Assembly (NCBI GenBank): GCA_948144175.1
Contig: CANXME010000779.1
Span: forward strand, 1-64,000
Reading direction: 5' to 3'
Origin: Closterium sp. NIES-65
Lineage: Eukaryota; Streptophyta; Zygnematophyceae; Desmidiales; Closteriaceae
Length of the DNA: 64,000 bases
In this document: in pieces, positions 33,324 to 43,900 of the stretch
Layout of the letters: each line of letters opens with the position of its first letter
Numbering within the stretch: the first letter of the stretch is position 1
Translations under genes and position numbers: made by a program
The notes under the pieces: generated by a model
What the model saw: only the letters and a program-made list of their open reading frames with translations
What the model was told of the DNA's origin: nothing
Databases searched by the model: none

Positions 33324-33784
33324 TTCTTAGCGCTGAACTCAGCAGGAAGGGCGGCGCGGTAGCGAGTGTCACTAGTGCGGAGGTGCGTAATGAGGTCAGC
33401 GACAGTGGGAAAGGCAGAGAGGTCAGGAAAGAGGTAGGGAAGCATGAGACGGCTCAGTGCAGCAGTGGCAGGGGAGGAGTAGCGCGCAACTACAGCGTCG
33501 TACAAGGTCTGAGCACTCTTGTACTGACTAAAGTGCGCACGCTCAGAGGTAGGGAGGTGGCGACGCATAGCAAGACGTGCAGCAGCATCGCGGGTGGCCC
33601 ACTTAGAGCGGACAGCGGGATCAGCATCAGCAGCAGGAGCAGGAGAGGCGCCAGAGGTGAGGTCAAAGAGAGAAAGGTCGTCAGCCCTGTCGCACTGTAA
33701 GAACAGCTGCAGGTCGTCTAACCAAACCTCAAAATCAATGGCGCGACCCTCAGCGTCAAAAGCTAGGACACTAGGGGTAGCCAT
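33324..33784 (-). pseudogene. N-terminal Gag fragment, element 2
   Basis: Begins at MATPSV (33784), matching MATPNV of element 1, and runs through DLQLFLQ, RSKWATRDAAARLAMRRHL and YDAVVARYSS, typical of UBN2-type copia Gag, until the G11 run. Past it this frame reads HVHRSLLRSRAPP and stops at 33272. A Met at 33808 is eight codons upstream and not conserved. Together with 28698-33312 it makes one broken gag-pol gene. Confidence 0.88.
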
Positions 33785-33879
33785 GGCGACGACAGCGACG
33801 CAGTGCAAGCAGTAGGGAAAGAGCTCGCAGTGTCAGTGGGACAGTGCTCACCAGGCAGGGCAGGTCGTGCAGCTATGCA

Positions 33880-34110
33880 GAAAGGCGGCTCAGCGACCGG
33901 GCGGCTCGGGTGCACAGCGGCTCGGCTCCCGGGCGGCTCGGCGGCTGGGCGGCTCGGGCGCAGGGCGGCTCGGCTCCCGGGCGGCTCGGCGGCTGGGCAG
34001 CTCAGGTGCAGGGCGGCTCGGCTCCCGAGCGGCTCGGCGGCAGGGCGGCTCGGCTCCCGGGCGGTTCGGCTGCTGGGGCGGCTCGGCCGGGAGATGCAGG
34101 GGCGGGGCCG
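33880..34110. repeat. GCGGCTCGG-rich minisatellite in element 2 leader
   Basis: Irregular tandem units around GGGCGGCTCGGCTCCCGGGC and GGCGGCTGGGC. It has the same place and GGCGGCTCGG core as the 19-bp repeat of element 1 but a different unit and period. Confidence 0.82.
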
Positions 34111-34114
34111 TCAC

Positions 34115-34740
34115 GTGCAGCGGCGGGTCGACCGGTGCAGTGGCGGGCCGGCAGGTGCAGCGGCGGGCCGGCAGGTGCAGCGGCGGGCCGGCAGGTGCAG
34201 CGGCGGGCCGGCAGGTGCAGGCGGCGGGCCGTAGGGTGCAGCGGCGGGCGGTAGGGTGCAGCGGCGGGCCGGCAGGTGCAGCGGCGGGGCCGTCAGGTGA
34301 GGCGGCGGGCCGGCAGGAGCAGCAGCGGGCCGAAGGGTGCAGCGGCGGGGCCGTCAGAGGCGGCGGGCCGCTGGGTGCAGCGGCGGGCCGGCAGGTGCAG
34401 CGGCGGGCCGGCAGGAGCAGCGGCGGGCCGGCAGGAGCAGCGGCGGGGCCGTCAGGTGAGGCGGCGGGCCGGCAGGAGCAGCGGCGGGTCGTAGGGTGCA
34501 GTGGCGGCCCGTAGGGTGCAGCGGCGAGGCCGTCAGAGGCGGCGGCGGGGCCGCGGCAGTAGAGGCGGGGCCGCGTCAGGGGAGGCGGCGGGGCCGCGTC
34601 AGGGGAGGCGCCGGGGCCGCGTCAGGGGAGGCGGCGGGGCCGCGTCAGGGGAGGCGGCGGGGCCGCGTCAAGCAGGCGGCGGGGCCGCGATCAGGAGAGG
34701 TGGCGGGGCCGCGTCTGAGGGACAGCGGGGCCGCGAGGGA
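34115..34740. repeat. 20-bp and 21-bp GC-rich minisatellites in element 2 leader
   Basis: First about 20-bp units GCAGGTGCAGCGGCGGGCCG to about 34530, then about 21-bp units with GGCGGGGCCGCGTCAGGGG to about 34735. They occupy the position of the 23-bp repeat in element 1 but are not the same sequence. No conserved reading frame is apparent. Confidence 0.87.
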
Positions 34741-34744
34741 AAAG

Positions 34745-34834
34745 GCGACCCGAGGGGTCGCTAAAAAAAAAAAAAGGGCGCGCCTCGGGGCGCGCTTCGG
34801 TGGGCCCTAAAAAAAACGGTCCTAAGGCAGGACC
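34745..34834 (-). promoter_or_regulatory. Three conserved hairpins next to the primer-binding site (element 2 leader)
   Basis: GCGACCC/GGGTCGC (34745-34751, 34755-34761), GCGCGCC/GGCGCGC (34778-34784, 34789-34795) and GGTCCT/AGGACC (34818-34823, 34829-34834). Order and spacing match element 1. The third stem is one pair longer and its loop is different. Confidence 0.65.
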
Positions 34835-34835
34835 C

Positions 34836-34846
34836 GCTCTATACCA
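34836..34846 (-). promoter_or_regulatory. Primer-binding site, initiator-Met tRNA type (element 2)
   Basis: TGGTATAGAGC on the coding strand, adjoining the 5' LTR and identical to element 1, including the missing C relative to the common plant form TGGTATCAGAGC. Confidence 0.82.
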
Positions 34847-34978
34847 TGTGAAGCAAGGAAAACAGGAATGAGAATGACTAAGTCAGAGTTGGGTACAAAT
34901 ACAACCCTAGAAAGCTGTACCCCATATGTGCTACCCCACTATAGCCTACAAACATGCATCAGTTATAATAATCCGACA
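34847..34978 (-). repeat. 5' LTR of element 2 (132 bp)
   Basis: Starts TGTGAAGCAAGG and ends TCCGACA on the plus strand, again 132 bp. It is clearly related to the element 1 LTRs but has around ten or more substitutions, concentrated in the first 30 bases. It is the only LTR left in this element. Confidence 0.93.
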
Positions 34979-37900
34979 TAGCGTGTGCAAAAAAGCAAGA
35001 ACAAGGGCCTAGCGTGTGCAAAATAAAAAGAACAAGGGCCTAGCGTGTGCAAAATAGCAAGAACAAGGGCCTAGCGTGTGCAAAATTGCAAGAACAAGGG
35101 CCTAGCGTGTGCAAAATTGCAAGAACAAGGGCCTAGCGAGTGCAAAATAGCAAGAGCAAGGGCCTAGTGTGTGCAAAAAATCAAGAACAAAGGCCTAGCG
35201 TGCGCGAAATAGCAAGAACAAGGGCCTAACATGTGCAAAATAAAAAGAACAAGGGTCTAGCATGTGCAAAATTGCAAAAACAAAGGCCTAGAGTGTGCAA
35301 AATAAAAAGAACAAGGGCATAGCGTGTGCAAAATAGCTAGAACAAGGGCCTAGCATGTGCAAAATACAAGAACAAGGGCCTAGCGTGTGCAAAATAAAAA
35401 GAACAAGGGCCTAGCGTGTGCAAAATTGCAAGAACAAGGGCCTAGCGTGTGCAAAATTGCAAGAACAAGAGCCTAGCGAGTGCAAAATAGCAAGACCAAG
35501 GGCCTAGCGTATGCAAAAAATCAAGAACAAGAGCCTTGTGTTCGCGAAATAGCAAGAACAAGGGCCTAGCGTGTGCAAAATAAAAAGAACAAGGGCCTAG
35601 CGTGTGCAAAATTGCAAGAACAAGGGCCTAGCGTGTGCAAAATTGCAAGAACAAGGGCCTAACGAGTGCAAAATAGCAAGAGCAAGGGCCTAGCATGTGC
35701 AAAAAATCAAGAACAAGGGCCTAGCGTTCGCGAAATAGCAAGAACAAGGGCCTAGCGTGTGCAAAATAAAAAGAACAAGGGTCTAGCATGTGCAAAATTG
35801 CAAGAACAAGGGCCTAGCGTGTGCAAAATAAAAAGAACAAGGGCATGGCGTGTGCAAAATAAAAAGAACAAGGGCCTAGCGTGTGCAAAATAGAAAGAAC
35901 AAGGGCCTAGCTTGTGCAAACTTGCAAGAACAAGGGCCTAGCGTGTGCAAAATTGCAAGAACAAGGGCCTAGCGAGTGCAAAATAGCAACAGCAAGGGCC
36001 TAGCATGTGCAAAAAATCAAGAACAAGGGCCTAGCGTTCACGAAATAGCAAGAGCAAGGGCCTAGCGTGTGCAAAATAAAAAGAACAAGGGTCTAGCATG
36101 TGCAAAATTGCAAGAACAAGGGCCTAGCGTGAGCAAAATAAAAAGAACAAGAGCATAGCGTGTGCAAGATAGCAAGAACAAGGGCCTAGCTTGTGCAAAA
36201 TAAAAAGAACAAGGGCCTAGCGTGTGCAAAATAAAAAGAAGAAGGGCCTAGCATGTGCAAAATTGCAAGAACAAGGGCCTAACGTGTGCAAAATTACAAG
36301 AACAAGGGCCTAACGAGTGCAAAATAGCAAGAGCAAGCGCCTAGCATGTGCAAGAAATCAAGAACAAGGGCCTAGCGTTCGTGAAATAGCAAGAACAAGG
36401 GCCAAGCGTGTGCAAAATAAAAAGAACAAGGGTCTAGCATGTGCAAAATTGCAAGAACAAGGGCCTAGCGTGTGCAAAATAAAAAGAACAAGGGCATAGC
36501 GTGTGCAAAATAAAAAGAACAAGGACCTAGCGTGTGCAAAATTGCAAGAACAAAGGCCTAACGTGTGCAAAATTGCAAGAACAAGGGCCTAGCGAGTGCA
36601 AAATAGCAAGAGCAAGGGCCTAGCGTGTGCAAAAAATCAAGAACAAGGGCCTAGCGTTCGCGAAATAGCAAGAACAAGGGCCTAGCGTGTGCAAAATAAA
36701 AAGAACTAGGGTCTAGCATGTGCAAAATTGCAAGAGCAAGGGCCTAGCATGTGCAAAATAAAAAGAACAAGGGCGTAGGGTGTGCAAAATAAAAAGAACA
36801 AGGGCATAGCGTGTGCAAAAAAAAAAGAACAAGGGCCTAGCGTGTGCAAAATAAAAAGAACAAGGGCCTAGCGTGTGCAAAATTGCAAGAACAAGGGCCT
36901 AGCGTGTGCAAAATTGCAAGAACAAGGGCCTAGTGAGTGCAAAATAGCAAGAGCAAGGGCCTAGCGTGTGCAAAAAATCAAGAACAAGTGCCTAGCGTTT
37001 GCGAAATTGCAAGAACAAGGGCCTAGCGTGTGCAAAATAAAAAAAACAAGGGTCTAGCATGTGCAAAATTGCAAGAACAAGGGCTTAGCGTGTGCAAAAT
37101 AAAAAGAACAAGGGCACAGCGAGTGCAAAATAGCCAGAACAAATGCCTAGCGTGTGCAAAATAAAAAGAACAAGGGCCTAGCGTGTGCAAAATAAAAAGA
37201 ACAAGGGCCTAGCGTTTGCAAAATTGCAAGAACAAGGGCCTAGCATGTGCAAAATTGCAAGAACAAGGGCTTAGCGAGTGCAAAATAGCAAGAGCAAGGG
37301 CCTAGCGTTTGCAAAAAATCAAGAACAAGGGCCTAGCGTTCGCGAAATAGCAAGAACAAGGGCCTAGCGTGTGCAAAATAAAAAGAACAAGGGTCTAGCA
37401 TGTGCAAAATTGCAAGAACAAGGGCCTAGCGTGTGCAAAATAAAAAGAACAAGGGCATAGCGTGTGCAAAATAGCAAGAACAAGGGCCTAGCGTGTGCAA
37501 AATAAAAAGAACAAGGGCCTAGCGTGTGCAAAATAGCAAGAACAAGGGCCTAGCGTGTGCAAAATTGCAAGAACAAGGGCCTAACGTGTTCAAAATTGCA
37601 AGAACAAGGGCCTAGCGAGTGCAAAATAGCAAGAGCAAGGGCCTAGCGTGTGCAAAAAATCAAGAACAAGGGCCTAGCGTTCGCGAAATAGCAAGAACAA
37701 GGGCCTAATATGTGCAAAATAAAAAGAACAAGGGTCTAGCATGTGCAAAATTGCAAGAACAAGGGCCTAGAGTGTGCAAAATAAAAAGAACAAGGGCATA
37801 GCGTGTGCAAAATAGCAAGAACAAGGGCCTAGCATGTGCAAAATACAAAAATAAGGGCCTAGCGTGTGCAAAATAAAAAGAACAAGGGCCTAGCGTGTGC

Positions 37901-40900
37901 AAAATTGCAAGAACAAGGGCCTAGCGAGTGCAAAATAGCAAGACCAAGTGCCTAGCGTATGCAAAAAATCAAGAACAAGGGCCTTGTGTTCACGAAATAG
38001 CAAGAACAAGGGCCTAGCGTGTGCAAAATAAAAAGAACAAGGGTCTAGCATGTGCAAAATTGCAAGAACAAGGGCATAGCGTGTGTAAAATAAAAATAAC
38101 ACGGGCATAGCGTGTGCAAAATAAATAGAACAAGGGCATAGCGTGTGCAAAATAGCAAGAACAAGGTCCTAGCATGTGCAAAATACAAGAACAAGGGCCT
38201 AGCGTGTGCAAAATAAAAAGAACAAGGGCCTAGCGTGTGCAAAATTGCAAGAACAAGGGCCTAGCGTGTGCAAAATTGCAAGAACAAGGGCCTAGCGAGT
38301 GCAAAATAGCTAGAGCAAGGTCCTAGCGTGTGCAAAAAATCAAGAACAAGGGCATAGGGTTCGCGAAATAGCAAGAACAAGGGCCTAGCGTGTGCAAAAT
38401 AAAAAGAACAAGGGCATGGCGTGTGCAAAATAGCAAGAACAAGGGCCTAGCGTGTGCAAAAAAAAAAGAACAAGGGCCTAGCGTGTGCAAAATAAAAAGA
38501 ACAAGGGCCTAGCGTTTGCAAAATTGCAAGAACAAGGGCCTAGCATGTGCAAAATTGCAAGAACAAGGGCTTAGCGAGTGCAAAATAGCAAGAGCAAGGG
38601 CCTAGCGTGTGCAAAAAATCAAGAACAAGGGCCTAGCGTTCGCGAAATAGCAAAAACAAGGGCCTAGCGTGTGCAAAATAAAAAGAACAAGGGTCTAACA
38701 TGTGCAAAATTGCAAGAACAAGGGCCTAGCGTGTGCAAAATAAAAAGAACAAGGGCATAGCGTGTGCAAAATAGCAAGAACTGGGGCCTAGCGTGTGCAA
38801 AATAAAAAGAACAAGGGACTAGCATGTGCAAAATAAAGAGAACAAGGGCCTAGCATGTGCAAAATTGCAAGAACAAGGGCCTAGCGTGTGCAATAATTAA
38901 GAACAAAGGCCTAGCGTGTGCAAAATAAAAGGAACAAAGGGCTAGCATGTGCAAAATTGCAGGAACAAGGGCCTAGCATGTGCAAAATTGCAAGAACAAG
39001 GGCCTAGCGAGTTCAAAATAGCAAGAGCAAGGGCCTAGCGTGTGCAATAAATCAAGAACAAGGGCCTAGCGTTCGTGAAATAGCAAGAACAAGGGCCTAG
39101 CGTGTGCAAAATAAAAAGAACAAGGGTCTAGCATGTGCAAAATTGCAAGAACAAGGGCCTAGCGTGTTCAAAATAAAAAGAACAAGGGCATAGCGTGTGC
39201 AAAATAGCAAGAATAAGGGCCTAGCGTGTGCAAAATAAAAAGAACAAGGGTCTAGCATGTGCGAAATTGCAAGAATAAGGGCCTAGCGTGTGCAAAATAA
39301 AAAGAACAAGGGCATAGCGTGTGCTAAATTGCAAGAACAAGGGCCTAGCGTGAGCAAAATTGCAAGAACAAGGCCTAGCGAGTGCAAAATAGCAAGAGCA
39401 AGAGCCTAGCGTGTGCAAAAAATCAAGGACAAGGGCCTAGCGTTCGCGAAATAGCAAGAGCAAGGGCCTAGCGTGTGCAAAATAAAAAGAACAAGGGCAT
39501 GGCGTGTGCAAAATAGCAAGAACAAGGGCCTAGCGTGTGCAAAATAAAAAGAACAAGGGCCTAGCGTGTGCAAAATAAAAAGAACAAGGGTCTAGCATGT
39601 GCAAAATTGCAAGAGCAAGGGCCTAGCATGTGCAAAATAAAAAGAACAAGGGCGTAGCGTGTGCAAAATAAAAAGAACAAGGGCATAGCGTGTGCAAAAT
39701 AAAAAGAACAAGGGCCTAGCGTGTGCAAAATAAAAAGAACAAGGGCCTAGCGTGTGCAAAATTGCAAGAACAAGGGCCTAGCGTGTCCAAAATTGCAAGA
39801 ACAAGGGCCTAGCGAGTGCAAAATAGCAAGAGCAAGGGCCCAGCGTGTGCAAAATAAAAAGAACAAGGGCATGGCGTGTGCAAAATAGCAAGAACAAGGG
39901 CCTAGCGTGTGCAAAATAAAAAGAACAAGGGCCTAGCGTGTGCAAAATAAAAAGAACAAGGGCCTAGCGTTTGCAAAAATGCAAGAACAAGGGCCTAGCA
40001 TGTGCAAAATTGCAAGAACAAGGGCTTAGCGAGTGCAAAATAGCAAGCGCAAGGGCCTAGCGTGTGCAAAAAATCAAGAACAAGGGCCTAGCGTTCGCGA
40101 AATAGCAAAAACAAGGGCCTAGCGTGTGCAAAATAAAAAGAACAAGGGTCTAGCATGTGCAAAATTGCAAGAACAAGGGCCTAACGTGTGCAAAATTGCA
40201 AGAACAAGGGCCTAGCGAGTGCAAAATAGCAAGAGCAAGGGCCTAACGTGTGCAAAAAATCAAGAACAAGGGCCTAGCATTCGCGAAATAGCAAGAACAA
40301 GGGCCTAGCGTGTGCAAAATAAAAAGAACAAGGGTCTAGCATGTGCAAAATTGCAAGAGCAAGGGCCTAGCATGTGCAAAATAAAAAGAACAAGGGCGTA
40401 GCGTGTGCAAAATTGCAAGAACAAGGGCATAGCGTGTGCAAAATAAAAAGAACAAGGGCCTAGCGTGTGCAAAATAAAAAGAACAAGGGCCTAGCGTGTG
40501 CAAAATTGCAAGAACAAGGGCCTAGCGTGTGCAAAATTGCAAGAACAAGGGCCTAGCGAGTGCAAAATAGCAAGAGCAAGGTCCTAGCGTGTGCAAAAAA
40601 TCAAGAACAAGTGCCTAGCGTTTGCGAAATTGCAAGAACAAGGGCCTAGCGTGTGCAAAATAAAAAAAACAAGGGTCTAGCATGTGCAAAATTGCAAGAA
40701 CAAGGGCTTAGCATGTGCAAAATAAAAAGAACAAGGGCATAGCGTGTGCAAAATAGCCAGAACAAAGGCCTAGCGTTTGCAAAATTGCAAGAACAAGGGC
40801 CTAGCATGTGCAAAATTGCAAGAACAAGGGCTTAGCGAGTGCAAAATAGCAAGAGCAAGGGCCTAGCGTGTGCAAAAAATCAAGAACAAGGGCCTAGCGT

Positions 40901-43900
40901 TCGCGAAATAGCAAGAACAAGGGCCTAGCGTGTGCAAAATAAAAAGAACAAGGGTCTAGCATGTGCAAAATTGCAGGAACAAGGGCCTAGCGTGTGCAAA
41001 ATAAAAAGAACAAGGGCATAGCGTGTGCAGAATAGCAAGAACAAGGGCCTAGCGTGTGCAAAATAAAAAGAACAAGGGCCTAGCGTGTGCAAAATAGCAA
41101 GAACAAGGGCCTAGCGTGTGCAAAATTGCAAGAACAAGGGCCTAGCGTGTGCAAAATTGCAAGAACAAGGGCTTAGCGTGTGCAAAATTGCAAGAACATG
41201 GGCCTAGCGAGTGCAAAAAAGCAAGAGCAGGGGCCTAGCGTGTGCGAAATTGCAAGAACAAGGGCCTAGCGTGTGCAAAATAAAAAAAACAAGGGTCTAG
41301 CATGTGCAAAATTGCAAGAACAAGGGCTTAGCGTGTGCAAAATAAAAAGAACAAGGGCACTGCGTGTGCAAAATAGCCAGAACAAGGGCCTAGCGTTTGC
41401 AAAATTGCAAGAACAAGGGCTTAGCGAGTGCAAAATAGCAAGAGCAAGGGCCTAGCGTGTGCAAAAAATCAAGAACAAGGGCCTAGCGTTCGCGAAATAG
41501 CAAGAACAAGGGCCTAGCGTGTGCAAAATAAAAAGAACAAGGGTCTAGCATGTGCAAAATTGCAGGAACAAGGGCCTAGCGTGTGCAAAATAAAAAGAAC
41601 AAGGGCATAGCGTGTGCAAAATAGCAAGAACAAGGGCCCAGCGTGTGCAAAATAAAAAGAACAAGGGCCTAGCGTGTGCAAAATAGCAAGAACAAGGGCC
41701 TAGCGTGTGCAAAATTGCAAGAACAAGGGCCTAGCGTGTGCAAAATTGCAAGAACAAGTGCCTAGCGTGTGCAAAATTGCAAGAACAAGGGCCTAGCGAG
41801 TGCAAAAAAGCAAGAGCAGGGGCCTAGCGTGTGCAAAAAATCAAGAACAAGGGCCTAGCGTTCGCGAAATAGCAAGAACAAGGGCCTAGCGTGTGCAAAA
41901 TAAAAAGAACAAGGGCCTAGCATGTGCAAAATTGCAAGAACAAGGATCTAGCGTGTGCAAAATAAAAAGAACAAGGGCATAGCGTGTGCAAAATAAAAAG
42001 AACAAGGGCCTAGCGTGTGCAAAATAAAAAGAACAAGGGCCTAGCGTATGCAAAATTGCAAGAACAAGGGCCTAGCGTGTGCAAAATTGCAAGAACAAGG
42101 GCCTAGCGAGTGCAAAATAGCAACAGCAAGGGCCTAGCGTGTGCAAAAAATCAAGAACAAGGGCCTAGCGTTCGCGAAATAGCAAGAGCAAGAGCCTAGC
42201 GTGTGCAAAATAAAAAGAACAAGGGTCTAGCATGTGCAAAATTGCAAGAACAAGGGCCTAGCGTGTGCAAAATAAAAAGAACAAGGGCATAGCGTGTGCA
42301 AGATAGCAAGAACAAGGGCCTAGCTTGTGCAAAATAAAAAGAACAAGGGCCTAGCGTGTGCAAAATAAAAAGAACAAGGGCATAGCGTGTGCAAAATAGC
42401 AAGAACAAGGGCCTAGCGTGTGCAAAATAAAAAGAACAAGGGCCTAGCGTGTGCAAAATAAAAAGAACAAGGGCCTAGCGTGTGCAAAATTGCAAGAACA
42501 AGGGCCTAGCGTGTGCAAAATTGCAAGAACAAGGGCCTAACGAGTGCAAAATAGCAAGAGCAAGGGCCTAGCATGTGCAAAAAATCAAGAACAAGGGCCT
42601 AGCGTTCGCGAAATAGCAAGAACAAGGGCCTAGCGTGTGCAAAATAAAAAGAACAAGGGTCTAGCATGTGCAAAATTGCAAGAACAAGGGCCTAGCGTGT
42701 GCAAAATAAAAAGAACAAGGGCATGGCGTGTGCAAAATAAAAAGAACAAGGGCCTAGCGTGTGCAAAATAGAAAGAACAAGGGCCTAGCGTGTGCAAAAT
42801 TGCAAGAACAAGGGCCTAGCGTGTGCAAAATTGCAAGAACAAGGGCCTAGCGAGTGCAAAATAGCAACAGCAAGGGCCTAGCATGTGCAAAAAATCAAGA
42901 ACAAGGGCCTAGCGTTCACGAACTAGCAAGAGCAAGGGCCTAGCGTGTGCAAAATAAAAAGAACAAGGGTCTAGCATGTGCAAAATTGCAAGAACAAGGG
43001 CCTAGCGTGAGCAAAATAAAAAGAACAAGGGCATAGCGTGTGCAAGATAGCAAGAACAAGGGCCTAGCTTGTGCAAAATAAAAGGAACAAGGGCCTAGCG
43101 TGTGCAAAATAAAAAGAAGAAGGGCCTAGCATGTGCAAAATTGCAAGAACAGGGGCCTAATGTGTGCAAAATTGCAAGAACAAGGGCCTAACGAGTGCAA
43201 AATAGCAAGAGCAAGGGCCTAGCATGTGCAAGAAATCAAGAACAAGGGCCTAGCGTTCGCGAAATAGCAAGAACAAGGGCCTAGCGTGTGCAAAATAAAA
43301 GGAACAAGGATCTAGCATGTGCAAAATTGCAAGAACAAGGGCCTAGCGTGTGCAAAATAAAAAGATCAAGGGCATAACGTGTGCAAAATAGCAAGAACAA
43401 GGGCCTAGCGTGTGCAAAATAAAAAGAACAAGGGCCTAGCGTGTGCAAAATAAAAAGAACAAGGACCTAGCGTGAGCAAAATTGCAAGAACAAGGGCCTA
43501 GCGTGTGCAAAATTGCAAGAACAAGGGCCTAGCGAGTGCAAAATAGCAAGAGCAAGGGCCTAGCGTGTGCAAAAAATCAAGAACAAGGGCCTAGCGTTCG
43601 CGAAATAGCAAGAACAAGGGCCTAGCGTGTGCAAAATAAAAAGAACAAGGGTCTAGCATGTGCAAAATTGCAAGAGCAAGGGCCTAGCATGTGCAAAATA
43701 AAAAGAACAAGGGCGTAGCGTGTGCAAAATAAAAAGAACAAGGGCATAGCGTGTGCAAAATAAAAAGAACAAGGGCCTAGCGTGTGCAAAAAATCAAGAA
43801 CAAGTGCCTAGCGTTTGCGAAATTGCAAGAACAAGGGCCTAGCGTGTGCAAAATAAAAAAAACAAGGGTCTAGCATGTGCAAAATTGCAAGAACAAGGGC

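Larger units (their letters stand above)
28698..34978 (-). mobile_element. Ty1/copia LTR retrotransposon, 3'-truncated (element 2)
   Basis: A relative of element 1 on the same strand. It keeps the 5' LTR (34847-34978), primer site, hairpin leader, gag, protease, integrase and most of RT. It lacks the end of RT, RNase H, 3' UTR and 3' LTR. The left breakpoint at 28697/28698 joins satellite CCTAGCGTG to element ACTGAGTCA, which corresponds to about 1622 in element 1, so roughly 1.15 kb is missing. TAGCG occurs at both edges (28691-28695, 34979-34983) and may be the target duplication, although it is also normal satellite sequence. A second lesion is a frameshift in a G11 run at 33313-33323. Confidence 0.93.

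Noticed and set aside
33803..34810. Ala/Gly/Arg-rich frames in the element leaders (also 6787-7083)
   Set aside because: Minisatellites without stops. The two elements have unrelated repeats here, so no protein is conserved.
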